From positions 1 to 20,266 of the IMG/VR virus record IMGVR_UViG_3300024520_000607: a stretch of 20,266 nucleotides of DNA. One strand, 5' to 3'. The translations under genes and the position numbers were made by a program. The notes beneath the pieces are model-generated. The model was not told the DNA's origin, did no database searches, and saw only the letters and a list, made by a program, of their open reading frames with translations. This DNA comes from a virus. This document shows, in pieces, positions 7,717-14,907 of the stretch (positions within the stretch are counted from its first letter, which is position 1; every line of letters begins with the position of its first letter).

Positions 7717-8625
7717 ATGGCTATTAATAGAGCGCAACTGGCTAAAGAGCTTGAGCCTGGTCTTAATGTTCTCTTTGGTCTGGAGTACAACCGTTACGAT
7801 CAGGAGCATGAGGAACTCTTCGACAAAGAGACATCCGTTCGTGCTTTTGAGGAAGAAGTCATGATGGTTGGTTTCGGCAACGCTCCTGTCAAGGCTGAGG
7901 GACAGGGAACCCAGTACGATGATGCCCGTGAGGCGTGGACTGCACGTTACACTCACGAAACCATCTCGCTGGCCTTTGCTCTCACCGAGGAAGCTGTCGA
8001 GGACAACCTCTACGACTCGATTTCCAAGCGTTATACCAAGGCCATGGCCAGGTCGATGGCGTACACGAAAAACGTCAAGGGCGCCGCGGTATTCAACCGC
8101 GCATTCAACGCCTCCTATCTGGGTGGAGATGGCCTCGAAATGATCTCCGCTCTTCATCCACTGACTGCTGGCGGAACGTGGGCCAACGAGCCGACTACTG
8201 CCGCAGACCTCAATGAAACCTCGCTTGAGAACGCCGTGATCGACATCTCGCTGTTCACGGACGAGCGCGGATTAACCACAGCCCTCAAGGCGCAGAAACT
8301 GGTTGTCCCGCCACAGCTTATGTTCGTGGTGGACAGGCTTTTGAATACCAACCTGCGCGTTGAGACTGCGAACAACGACCTGAACTCGATCAAGAACCAG
8401 AACGTGGTTCCTGGCGGCTTCGCGGTCAACCACTTCTTGACGGATACGGATGCTTGGTTCTTGAAGACCGATGCTCCGAACGCCATGAAGTGTTTCGAGC
8501 GCACCAAACTCAGCACGAAGATGGAAGGCGATTTCGACACCGGCAACATGCGATACAAGTGTCGTGAGCGTTATGTCTTCGGTTGGTCTGACCCTCGCGG
8601 GATCTACGGTTCTCCGGGCGCGTAA
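7717..8625 (+). CDS. Major capsid protein
   Basis: This encodes 302 residues, probably an HK97-fold shell protein resembling the Mu gpT-like major head subunits. The N-terminal arm begins MAINRAQLAKELEPGLNVLF. The body includes EGQGTQYDDAREAWTARYTH (beta-rich, E-loop-like), then TEEAVEDNLYDSISKRYTKA and AMARSMAYTKNVKGAAVFN (the long spine helix), LHPLTAGGTWANEPTTAADL, KLVVPPQLMFVVDRLLNT and the C-terminal RERYVFGWSDPRGIYGSPG. The last two resemble signatures of this capsid group. It has a good AGAAAGGAA ribosome binding site and is followed by a terminator-like hairpin, as expected for the most abundantly made virion protein. Its codon choice looks more GC-ending than that of its neighbours, by eye. 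Confidence 0.9.
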   Translation: MAINRAQLAKELEPGLNVLFGLEYNRYDQEHEELFDKETSVRAFEEEVMMVGFGNAPVKAEGQGTQYDDAREAWTARYTHETISLAFALTEEAVEDNLYDSISKRYTKAMARSMAYTKNVKGAAVFNRAFNASYLGGDGLEMISALHPLTAGGTWANEPTTAADLNETSLENAVIDISLFTDERGLTTALKAQKLVVPPQLMFVVDRLLNTNLRVETANNDLNSIKNQNVVPGGFAVNHFLTDTDAWFLKTDAPNAMKCFERTKLSTKMEGDFDTGNMRYKCRERYVFGWSDPRGIYGSPGA

Positions 8626-8631
8626 GTATCT

Positions 8632-8661
8632 GGGGCCGGGGGAAACCCCGGCCTCTTTCTT
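8632..8661 (+). terminator. Intrinsic terminator-like hairpin after major capsid gene
   Basis: Seven bases after the capsid stop codon, GGCCGGGG (8634-8641) pairs perfectly with CCCCGGCC (8646-8653) around a GAAA tetraloop. One G-U and one G-C pair (8632-8633 with 8654-8655) can extend the stem to 10. A pyrimidine run TCTTTCTT follows. The U-tract is interrupted, so termination may be partial, which would give high capsid expression with read-through into the tail genes. Confidence 0.7.
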
Positions 8662-8708
8662 AGGGTAAGTTGGGGTTTGATTCCCCTTGGCGGCTTGGTG
8701 AAGAGGCC
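8650..8708 (+). promoter_or_regulatory. Alternative stem overlapping the terminator
   Basis: GGCCTCTT (8650-8657) is perfectly complementary to AAGAGGCC (8701-8708). Its first four bases are also the end of the terminator's 3' arm, so the two structures exclude each other. Between the arms lies a smaller hairpin, GGGG (8672-8675) with CCCC (8683-8686) around a 7-base loop. This resembles a terminator/antiterminator pair or an RNA-processing structure in the 112-base gap after the capsid gene. Function is inferred only from the pairing. Confidence 0.4.
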
Positions 8709-8737
8709 TTGACGTTCCTGAGATAGGAGAAATAGTA

Positions 8738-9679
8738 ATGCCTCCAACAAATTATCCAAACGGTGTCACTAGCTTTGGAATCCTTCAACTTGGTGGTGGG
8801 TCTATTCCATCCACCACAGGTAACGTCCGTTTTGTTAGTTCGACTCGCGCAGGCGCATCGAATAGCAATAACGGTCAAGATCCCGATCACGCATGGTCTA
8901 CGATGGTGTATGCGGCCGCCAGAATGAAAGCCAGTCAGGGTGACATGGTTATCGTTCTGCCGGGTCACGTTGAAACGGTGATCGCTGCCGCTGGCTTCGT
9001 TCATAGCGTGGCAGGCGTCACCTGGATTGGCCTTGGTTACGGTTCATTAAAGCCAAAGGTCAACTTCACCACGGCTGTCGGTGCTGACATGGACGTTGAT
9101 GCCGCCAACACGGTGATGGTGAACTTCCAGTTTACTGGTGGATTCGATGCCCTTACCGGGCCTATCGACATCAACGCCGCTGGTTGTAAGTTGATCGACA
9201 TTCTGACCAAGGATGTGACCGGGCAGGCAACTGACTTTATTGTGGCTGATGCCAACGCTGACGATCTCGTCATCTCTGGCTGGCGTCACGAAGGCGCGGC
9301 GGCTGCCGGCGCAGAGTCTGCGCTTCAGCTTGTCGGTGGTGATAACGCCACTATCGAGGATTTCTGGATTGATGGGAACTTCGGTACAGCGGCCATCGAG
9401 AATGTCACCACTGCTTCGGTCAATACCACGATTGGTGGTGGCCCAGGTCAGAACTACATTCGCACACGCAACGCCGCGGATGTGGCTGTCACGATGGTTG
9501 CGACTTCGACTGGTAATATCGGCCCGAACATCAACATTCGTGTGGCCGACAACGCAGCTAACGTCACTGAAGCTCTCGTGGGTGCTGATATGCAGTTCTT
9601 TCAGCCTCTTCCGATTTGTAACGCTGACGGCGAGGTTGGCCTCAACACCAACATCACCGCCACTGTTGACGAAGCTTAA
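8738..9679 (+). CDS. Probable right-handed beta-helix virion protein
   Basis: This encodes 313 residues rich in Ala, Asn, Thr, Val and Gly. The N-terminus reads MPPTNYPNGVTSFGILQLGG, then FVSSTRAGASNSNNGQDPDH and GDMVIVLPGHVETV. Repeated short strand-turn units with Asn and Asp at turns follow (for example DANADDLVISGWRHEG, GDNATIEDFWIDGNFG), the spacing typical of parallel beta-helix proteins of the pectate-lyase-like type. It has a GATAGGAG ribosome binding site and lies directly downstream of the capsid terminator. I have seen this N-terminal pattern in phage structural proteins without a settled function. It may be a head-surface protein or fibre; no catalytic residues for glycan cleavage can be assigned. 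Confidence 0.6.
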   Translation: MPPTNYPNGVTSFGILQLGGGSIPSTTGNVRFVSSTRAGASNSNNGQDPDHAWSTMVYAAARMKASQGDMVIVLPGHVETVIAAAGFVHSVAGVTWIGLGYGSLKPKVNFTTAVGADMDVDAANTVMVNFQFTGGFDALTGPIDINAAGCKLIDILTKDVTGQATDFIVADANADDLVISGWRHEGAAAAGAESALQLVGGDNATIEDFWIDGNFGTAAIENVTTASVNTTIGGGPGQNYIRTRNAADVAVTMVATSTGNIGPNINIRVADNAANVTEALVGADMQFFQPLPICNADGEVGLNTNITATVDEA

Positions 9680-9685
9680 TCCTGA

Positions 9686-9707
9686 GGGGCGGCCTTCGGG
9701 TCGCCCC
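9686..9707 (+). other. Strong UUCG-loop hairpin in the gap after the beta-helix gene
   Basis: GGGGCGGCC (9686-9694) pairs with GGTCGCCCC (9699-9707) around TTCG, the very stable C(UUCG)G tetraloop, with one G-U pair. It stands six bases after the stop codon of the beta-helix gene. No T-tract follows, so a role in blocking 3' exonucleases, or partial termination, is more likely than clean intrinsic termination. Confidence 0.6.
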
Positions 9708-9730
9708 ACCCAGGAAGGGGGGATTAAGGC

Positions 9731-10168
9731 ATGACCGATACAGTAACTTCTCAAACGATTCAGGATGGCCCTAAAAAGGCTATCATGCATTTCACTAGCA
9801 TCAGTGACGGAACTGGCGAGGGAACCGCCGTAAAAAAGGTGGACGTTTCCGCTCTTGCCCCACTCCAAGGTATCGGAGGCGAGCAAGTCTGTGATGAAGT
9901 TCGTGTCATGAAAATCATATTCGCCACTAGCGGTATGCCTGTTCGTATCCTTTGGAGTGCGACCACCAATGAACCCATGGTTACTCTTGGGGTTAATGGT
10001 GGTTCCGACTCTGGCGTACTCGATTATTCAGACATCGGCGGTCTAAAGAATCCTAAGGCCACCGGATGGGACGGCGACATTGACTTCTTGGTTTTGGCTG
10101 CCGCTGCGGATGCTGGTGATTCTTACTCCGTTACTTTGGTGATGGAAAAGAAATACGCCGGTTCATAA
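9731..10168 (+). CDS. Small beta-rich virion protein, unknown function
   Basis: This encodes 145 residues with alternating hydrophobic and polar strands: GPKKAIMHFTSISDGTGEG, VKKVDVSALAPLQGIGGE, CDEVRVMKIIFATSGMPVR, ILWSATTNEPMVTLG, GDIDFLVLAAAADAGDSY and the ending SVTLVMEKKYAGS. This looks like a single beta-sandwich domain. I recall similar proteins encoded near capsid genes of environmental podoviruses, without an assigned role. It has a purine-rich AGGAAGGGGGG upstream of ATG 9731 and is the last gene before the connector block. Candidate roles are head decoration or a minor capsid protein, by position only. Confidence 0.6.
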   Translation: MTDTVTSQTIQDGPKKAIMHFTSISDGTGEGTAVKKVDVSALAPLQGIGGEQVCDEVRVMKIIFATSGMPVRILWSATTNEPMVTLGVNGGSDSGVLDYSDIGGLKNPKATGWDGDIDFLVLAAAADAGDSYSVTLVMEKKYAGS

Positions 10169-10179
10169 GGTAAAAGACA

Positions 10180-10854
10180 ATGGCCACTAGCGGAACGAAA
10201 GTATTTACGTTCGATGCCGCGGAGGCAGTTGAAGAGGCTTACGAAAGATGCGGAAGAGAGTCCCGAGTTGGTTATGACTTAGAGAGCTCCATGAGGTCGA
10301 TGAATCTCATGTTCTCTTCGTGGGCCAACAAGGGAATTAACCTCTGGACTGTCAAGCAGCGCGAGCTAACAACAGAAGCCACCACAAACGAATACATTCT
10401 CGAGAATGATATCGTTGACATCATTTCTGCGGTCATCGTTCGGTCAACCTCAGACCTGAGTATGGAGCGGATTAGCCGGGAAGAGTGGCAAACCATTCCC
10501 GTGAAGACCACCGCAGGCCGGCCCAGCCAGTGGTATCTTGATCGTCAGATAATTCCAAATTTGAAATTATATCCAACGCCAGAAAATTCAACTGACGTAT
10601 TCAGGTACGACTGTCTGACCAGGATCGAGGATATCGTAAGCCCGAGGGATTCCGTTGCGATTCCATTCAGGTTTTATGATGCCTTTTGTGCTGACCTGGC
10701 GGCCAGACTTTCGTACAAGAAAGCCCCGGACAGGACTGCCGTTCTTGAGTCGAAGTCAACTGTGTCTTGGGACGAAGCGGCCGCAGAGGATAGAGATAGG
10801 GCCGCATTTCAAATTACAGCCGATACGGCTATTTATTACAGGGTATTCAGGTAA
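10180..10854 (+). CDS. Probable head-tail connector protein (gp4/tail-tubular-A-like)
   Basis: This encodes 224 residues. It opens with a helical block: AAEAVEEAYERCGRESRVGY, then LESSMRSMNLMFSSWANKGI and NLWTVKQRELTTEA. This helix, 'WANKGINLWT' and strand arrangement is like the connector proteins that bind below the portal in short-tailed phages. Later segments, ERISREEWQTIPVKTTAGRP, SQWYLDRQIIPNLKLYPTP and the helix FRFYDAFCADLAARLSYKKA, also suit this family as I recall it. It is the first gene of the connector block, one gene before a recognisable adaptor, and its stop overlaps the next ATG (TAATG). A gp4-like adaptor versus a TTPA-like protein cannot be separated by eye. Confidence 0.65.
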   Translation: MATSGTKVFTFDAAEAVEEAYERCGRESRVGYDLESSMRSMNLMFSSWANKGINLWTVKQRELTTEATTNEYILENDIVDIISAVIVRSTSDLSMERISREEWQTIPVKTTAGRPSQWYLDRQIIPNLKLYPTPENSTDVFRYDCLTRIEDIVSPRDSVAIPFRFYDAFCADLAARLSYKKAPDRTAVLESKSTVSWDEAAAEDRDRAAFQITADTAIYYRVFR

Positions 10855-11168
10855 TGGCTATCAAGGCATTTGCTACAGGAAAATTCGCTCGTGGTGTTTG
10901 CGACCGATGTGGCTTTTGGTATCCACTCAGCACTTTAAAAAAAGAGTGGAACGGCCTGATGGTCTGTTTGGAGGAATGTTATGAAGTCAAGCATCCACAA
11001 CTTTTTCCGATCCACCTTACGACTGATCCAGAAGCTCTTAAAGACGCTCGCCCGGATCGCGTGGAACCTTACGAGATATATCTGGGCAGTATTGGTTCGG
11101 ATCTTTTGCCACGTAAAAAGATTTACGGGTTTGGGATCATAGGCCGAGTGACGGTGACAACATCATGA
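10854..11168 (+). CDS. Small zinc-ribbon-like protein in the connector block
   Basis: This encodes 104 residues with four Cys arranged as a metal-binding site: CDRC at residues 16-19, then C38 and C42 in MVCLEECYEVKHPQ. The second pair is C-x3-C rather than the usual C-x2-C. A short basic FATGKFARGV precedes the first pair, and KHPQLFPIHLTTDPEALKDA follows the second. Proteins of this type are familiar to me between connector and adaptor genes in podoviruses, but I know no proven role. Starts and stops overlap both neighbours (TAATG at 10852, ATGA at 11165), so translation is probably coupled to both connector genes. Confidence 0.7.
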   Translation: MAIKAFATGKFARGVCDRCGFWYPLSTLKKEWNGLMVCLEECYEVKHPQLFPIHLTTDPEALKDARPDRVEPYEIYLGSIGSDLLPRKKIYGFGIIGRVTVTTS

Positions 11169-12157
11169 ATTATTTTGAGCTAAAACAGAGAATTCAAGAC
11201 TACACCGAGAACACCGAATCCACTTTCGTGGCCGAGATAGATGATTTTATCCGAGCGACTGAGGAGCGAATTTTCGAACAACTTGAATTAAACCTGTTCA
11301 AGAAGACCGAGACATCCGCGCTCACTATCGGGAACAAGTTCCTGACGCTCCCAGAGAAGTATCTGAACTCCATTTTCCTTATGGTGACATTGGATGATGG
11401 AAGAGAGGTACCACTCAAGAAGAAACACGCAACATTTGTGGATGACTACACCAGAAATCCTACGGACGTTGGGAGCCGAGATGTTCCAAAATATTATGCT
11501 GATTACGATGCGGAGCTCTCTACTTCGACCTCAGTGGGAAGTACGATCCAAGTGGGGCCGGTTCCTGATAAGGCATACGCCTGTCGGCTTGGTTATTATT
11601 ACCAACCTGCCTCGCTAACGGAAGTAACTACTTTCCGTTCCGTGACGCTTGGCGCAAGCCCACTTCTTACCGGATCGGCCGGATCCTCGACCATCACGGT
11701 GACTGATACGGCCCATGGAGCGAACGAGCAAACATTGGTTACGCTGGCGGCCGCCGAGGCAGTGGATGGCATTGCGGCCGCGGTCATCAATACGACCTTG
11801 CCGCATAATATTCAGAACGTGACCACCAACACGTACGACATTGTTGTGAAGTCAAATGATCCAGCCGTTCAGTCTGGCGCCACCACGGGTGCCACGGCCG
11901 GTGGCGGAAGCGCAGTCACCGCGAAATACACAAACGGCGGCACCTCATGGATTGGCGACAATGCAGAAACAGCCATCTTCTATGGGTGCATGTGCGAGGC
12001 GTATATATTTATGAAGGAAGATGCCGGGGAAAACACACTCCTCGACAAGATGGATGAGCGATTTGAAAAAGTAATGGCCAGGCTAAAGGTTCGGTACCAA
12101 GGCCGGGGTCGAATGGAAGAGCGGCGATATGACAACGCCAGAGTAGAGCCAGACTAA
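11165..12157 (+). CDS. Phage adaptor protein (SU10 adaptor-like) with inserted domain
   Basis: This encodes 330 residues. The adaptor family pattern is clear at both ends: MNYFELKQRIQDYTENTEST, FVAEIDDFIRATEERIFEQL and FLTLPEKYLNSIFLM with VPKYYADYD and IQVGPVPDKAYACRLGYYYQ (1-150), then NGGTSWIGDNAETAIFYGCM and CEAYIFMKEDAG with a C-terminal charged helix (258-330). Such adaptors dock on the portal and pass DNA to the nozzle in short-tailed phages. Between the halves lies an extra Thr/Ala/Gly-rich domain (about 157-257) containing TDTAHGANEQTLVTLAAAEA, which the ordinary adaptor core does not need. A related domain is inserted in the nozzle gene at 17106. ATGA overlap with the previous gene indicates coupling. 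Confidence 0.82.
   Translation: MNYFELKQRIQDYTENTESTFVAEIDDFIRATEERIFEQLELNLFKKTETSALTIGNKFLTLPEKYLNSIFLMVTLDDGREVPLKKKHATFVDDYTRNPTDVGSRDVPKYYADYDAELSTSTSVGSTIQVGPVPDKAYACRLGYYYQPASLTEVTTFRSVTLGASPLLTGSAGSSTITVTDTAHGANEQTLVTLAAAEAVDGIAAAVINTTLPHNIQNVTTNTYDIVVKSNDPAVQSGATTGATAGGGSAVTAKYTNGGTSWIGDNAETAIFYGCMCEAYIFMKEDAGENTLLDKMDERFEKVMARLKVRYQGRGRMEERRYDNARVEPD
11633..11935 (+). other. Inserted 'TAHGA...VTLAAA' domain in adaptor
   Basis: About 100 codons (residues 157-257) interrupt the adaptor core just before the conserved NGGTSWIGDNAE segment. Features: GSSTITVTDTAHGANEQT, LVTLAAAEAVDGIAAAVIN, TNTYDIVVKSNDPAVQSG and a Gly-rich end AGGGSAVTAKYTNGG. The pattern matches residues 95-187 of the nozzle protein. 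Beta-sandwich content is likely; the exact limits are approximate. Confidence 0.7.
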
Positions 12158-12169
12158 AGGAGTAAGACG

Positions 12170-12631
12170 ATGGCTGGAACAATTACGAGTGCAATGTGTA
12201 CTTCTTTCAAGGATGAGCTTCTTGGCGGCAGTCACGATCTGGACACCTCTGGTAACACGTTTAAGATCGCGCTGATTCTCCCTGAAGCCTCAATTCCGTC
12301 TGCTACGTTCGATGCGGCATCAACGAACTACTCAGACATCACCGGAGACTCGGCCGAGTCGAGCGGGACTGGCTATTCGGCCGGTGGATACACGCTATTG
12401 AGTCAGGTTGTAGCTAACTCTGGCACTACAGCGTATGTCGATTTCGCTGATGCGGCCTGGACGATCTCCACCACACTAAGCACGGGTGGAGCGATGATCT
12501 ACAACACATCGCTGTCGAACGCAGCGGTGTGCATCATCGACTTTGGCGGCACCCAAACGGTGACTGGCGGAACGCTAACCATCGTATTTCCTACTGCAGA
12601 TGCGAGCAACGCTATTATTCGTATCGCGTAG
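12170..12631 (+). CDS. Small virion structural protein (fibre-region), unknown function
   Basis: This encodes 153 residues, starting MAGTITSAMCTSFKDELLGG, then NTFKIALILPEASIPSATFD, NYSDITGDSAES, TGYSAGGYTLLSQVVA, TAYVDFADAAWTISTTL, GAMIYNTSLSNAAVCIIDFG and ending IVFPTADASNAIIRIA. This is a familiar beta-rich phage protein pattern found next to fibre genes, and all its parts look intact. Strong AAAGGAG seven bases before the ATG. It probably belongs to the fibre or tail-surface set encoded downstream; no function is established that I know of. Confidence 0.65.
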   Translation: MAGTITSAMCTSFKDELLGGSHDLDTSGNTFKIALILPEASIPSATFDAASTNYSDITGDSAESSGTGYSAGGYTLLSQVVANSGTTAYVDFADAAWTISTTLSTGGAMIYNTSLSNAAVCIIDFGGTQTVTGGTLTIVFPTADASNAIIRIA

Positions 12632-12641
12632 GGGGTGAGTC

Positions 12642-13283
12642 ATGGCCGACCTCCAGATAGGTGGAACGGGTTGGAGTGCCGGGACATGGGGCAACAACAC
12701 CTGGGGCAACTCGCAGAGTGATGACGTTGTTGCAGCGGTTGGAACGGTAAGTGTCGGATCTGTTGTAGTCGATATATCGGCCACAACAGCGGTAATTCCG
12801 GCAGTAGGGACGGCGGCAGTTGGTAGCACATCACATGATGTCGTAGCTACCACATCAATCGTTGGCGTGGAAGGAACTGGGGCAGTAGGAAGCGTCACGG
12901 TCAATATCGGGGCAACGACAGCGGTTGTCCCGGCAGTTGGAACGGCGGCGGTAGGAACGCCATCACCGGACGTTGGAAGTTTCAGTGTTCCGGGTTCCGA
13001 GGGAACGGGATCGATAGGAAGTGTTGAAGAGGAAGTAGATGCAACCACTTCGGTGGTACCGGCTATTGGAACTGGCGCGATAGGAACACCATCAGGCACT
13101 GGAAGTTTTAGTGTTCTGGGTGTTGAAGGGACAATGAGTGTTGGTTCCCTTCTGGTATTTGGCCCTGGGTGGGGCGATGTTTCAGAGCAGCCAGAAACTA
13201 TTTGGTTAGATGAGGACGAAGGCGTTGCGAATGCCTGGACAGATGTTCCGGGCGCACAAACAGCAACATGGACTGGAGAATGA
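12642..13283 (+). CDS. Tandem-repeat fibre-like structural protein
   Basis: This encodes 213 residues in three parts. The N-terminal GGTGWSAGTWGNNTWGNSQ (residues 7-25) is Trp-rich and resembles a motif in the nozzle protein. Residues 31-174 are seven tandem units of 20-22 residues (the last cut to 15) built on (P/G)xxGTxx(V/I)G. The C-terminal part has GPGWGDVSEQPETIWLDEDE and ends AWTDVPGAQTATWTGE, with Trp at regular intervals. Repeats of this GTxxVG kind occur in fibre-like proteins of environmental phages and probably form beta-strands on the virion surface. Spacing is tight to both neighbours (10 bases before, 1 base after). Confidence 0.65.
   Translation: MADLQIGGTGWSAGTWGNNTWGNSQSDDVVAAVGTVSVGSVVVDISATTAVIPAVGTAAVGSTSHDVVATTSIVGVEGTGAVGSVTVNIGATTAVVPAVGTAAVGTPSPDVGSFSVPGSEGTGSIGSVEEEVDATTSVVPAIGTGAIGTPSGTGSFSVLGVEGTMSVGSLLVFGPGWGDVSEQPETIWLDEDEGVANAWTDVPGAQTATWTGE
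12732..13163 (+). repeat. Coding tandem repeats, 20-22 residues per unit
   Basis: Seven units begin AAVGTVSVGS, PAVGTAAVGS, GVEGTGAVGS, PAVGTAAVGT, GSEGTGSIGS, PAIGTGAIGT and GVEGTMSVGS. They alternate in a two-unit (about 43 residue, 129 base) higher-order pattern in which 'GxEGT' and 'PAxGT' units take turns. The pair at residues 75-117 is closely matched by the pair at 118-159. Confidence 0.85.
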
Positions 13284-13284
13284 A

Positions 13285-13422
13285 ATGAGCGAAAAAGAGG
13301 CTCCAAAGCCAGCGAGTATGGAAGGGTATAGCACTGACATTCAGGTTGGTAGCGTTCAAGTGGTCGTGACCGAGGAAGAAAAATCCACGAGCGGCCCACG
13401 CGCACCGGAAGAAAAGGAGTAA
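13285..13422 (+). CDS. Small acidic protein (45 residues) between fibre genes, unknown
   Basis: This encodes 45 residues: MSEKEAPKPASMEGYSTDIQ, then VGSVQVVVTEEEKSTSGPRA and PEEKE. It is preceded by TGGAGA and starts one base after the repeat-protein stop, ending three bases before the tail-fibre ATG, so it fills the gap exactly. The upstream in-frame ATG at 13210 lies inside the repeat gene and has no clear ribosome binding site. The middle VGSVQVVV recalls the VGSV strands of the preceding repeat protein. It has polar disordered ends and no recognised family. Confidence 0.6.
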   Translation: MSEKEAPKPASMEGYSTDIQVGSVQVVVTEEEKSTSGPRAPEEKE

Positions 13423-13425
13423 ACT

Positions 13426-14907
13426 ATGGCTTCCACGTACACACCAAACGGAATCGAAAAGCCAACTACCGGCGAACAATCAGGTGCGTGGGGCGATACG
13501 GCTAACACCGATTTCGAGTTAATCGAAGAAATGGCCAGTGGTGTAGCCACTATTGCGCTTGCTGATGCTGATGCCACCCTTACGATGACTGATGGCGCAA
13601 GTGCTGGCATTCGGCACAAGGTGGTTCTGTTTACCGGAACACTAACCACCACGAGAACGCTTACGGTTGCGGCCACGGATGCCCAGCAAATGTGGGTCAT
13701 GAAGAATTCCACCGGTCAGTCTATTATTATTAAGCAAGGCTCCGGCGCCGCTACTGTCACGATTGCCAACGGCGATCTGGCCCTCGTGTATTGCGATGGG
13801 TCAGACGAAGTTCACCAGGTTATCCTGAACGCTGACTCTATCGGGACGGGCACCCTGAAACACGAGCAGGGCGGTCTTGAAATTGATGCATCCGCATTTA
13901 GTGGTCTTCTTAAAATAACTGGCGGAACATCGAGCGCAGTAGCCGCGCCGACTGGCGCGGTTGTCGGAACAACCGACACGCAAACACTGGCAGCCAAGAC
14001 AATGACATCCCCTGTCCTTAATGGAACATTGAGCGGCACGGCATTCCTCGATCAAGATGACATGTCTTCAGATAGCGCAATCGCGGCGGCGAGCCAGCAG
14101 AGTGTTAAAGCGTATGTTGACGCTGCCGCCTCAATGCCGAAGGGACATATCTTTGGTGGCATTTTAGTTCCGGGTACAGACGCCGCGAACGACATTAACT
14201 CAACAGCTATCGAGTGCCGTGATGCCGCTGACACTACCGATATGACCCTCGCCGCATTCGTGAAACAGATTGATGCTAATTGGGCAACAGGCACAGGTAA
14301 CGGCGGCTTTCCTTCTGGACTAACTCTCACTGACGAGACTTGGTATCACTTTTTCATTGTCTCCAAGACGGGTGACGCCACCTTTGATGCCGGATTCGAT
14401 ACGAGCCTAACTGCATCGAACCTACTTTCCGACACTGGCGGCACTCTTTATCGCCGGATTGGTTCTGTGTGGAGGCGCGTTTCGTCAAATGGGAATAAAG
14501 GTTTCACCATGTTTGCTGATGGTAAGGTTATGTACGATTACGGTGGAGAGGACGGACTCGACTTCGCAAACACCGCCCTTAGCACAAGCGCAAGAGAAAC
14601 GGTAACTCTAACTTCGCCCGCAGGCATAAAACTAGAGGCGATAGTTCGTGCGACATTCCAGGCCCAAGGTGGCGCGGCGAACAAGGGAGTTCTTACCTCC
14701 CTGGAGATGGACGATATTACCGCTAGTGGCGCTGGCAACAATATGACAGATGCAGCCAATAATACGGCAAATTCACAGAGCGCGGCAAGGATTAATGTTT
14801 GGACTAACACTTCAAGCCAGATAGGGTTCAGGATGGACACGAACGCCTCGATGGACGGCTACGCTACGTGTATTGGGTATTATGACGATAGGGGGAGGAA
14901 TTCCTAA
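13426..14907 (+). CDS. Tail fibre protein (receptor-binding candidate)
   Basis: This encodes 493 residues. The N-terminus has the phage fibre pattern YTPNGIEKPTTGEQSGAWGD (residues 5-24) plus TDFELIEEMASG, likely the virion-attachment part. The middle has beta-rich repeats and then the common fibre segment TMTSPVLNGTLSGTAFLDQD with DMSSDSAIAAASQQSVKAYV (about 192-231). The C-terminal part, from about 240, includes GTGNGGFPSGLTLTDETWYH, FFIVSKTGDATFDAGFDTS and YRRIGSVWRRVSS, a module widespread in phage and prophage fibres. It probably forms a trimeric fibre that binds the cell surface. AAAAGGAG precedes the ATG, and its stop overlaps the next ATG (TAATG). Confidence 0.85.
   Translation: MASTYTPNGIEKPTTGEQSGAWGDTANTDFELIEEMASGVATIALADADATLTMTDGASAGIRHKVVLFTGTLTTTRTLTVAATDAQQMWVMKNSTGQSIIIKQGSGAATVTIANGDLALVYCDGSDEVHQVILNADSIGTGTLKHEQGGLEIDASAFSGLLKITGGTSSAVAAPTGAVVGTTDTQTLAAKTMTSPVLNGTLSGTAFLDQDDMSSDSAIAAASQQSVKAYVDAAASMPKGHIFGGILVPGTDAANDINSTAIECRDAADTTDMTLAAFVKQIDANWATGTGNGGFPSGLTLTDETWYHFFIVSKTGDATFDAGFDTSLTASNLLSDTGGTLYRRIGSVWRRVSSNGNKGFTMFADGKVMYDYGGEDGLDFANTALSTSARETVTLTSPAGIKLEAIVRATFQAQGGAANKGVLTSLEMDDITASGAGNNMTDAANNTANSQSAARINVWTNTSSQIGFRMDTNASMDGYATCIGYYDDRGRNS

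Noticed and set aside
7197-7790. 197-codon open frame on the - strand
   Set aside because: It is antisense to the decoration-like gene and the start of the major capsid gene, with no plausible ribosome binding site or motif.
8671-8687. tRNA T-arm look-alike (GGGG, TTTGATT, CCCC)
   Set aside because: The 7-base loop resembles a T-loop but lacks the conserved C, and no acceptor stem, anticodon arm or CCA end can be built around it. It is better explained as part of the post-capsid RNA structure.
9047-9886. 279-codon open frame on the - strand
   Set aside because: It lies opposite the well-supported beta-helix gene and part of the next, crosses the UUCG hairpin, and has no recognisable protein pattern.
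12575-13405. 276-codon open frame on the - strand across the repeat gene
   Set aside because: It is the antisense shadow of the repetitive gene at 12642; its Pro/Val-rich repeats mirror that gene's repeats, and no ribosome binding site or family pattern supports it.
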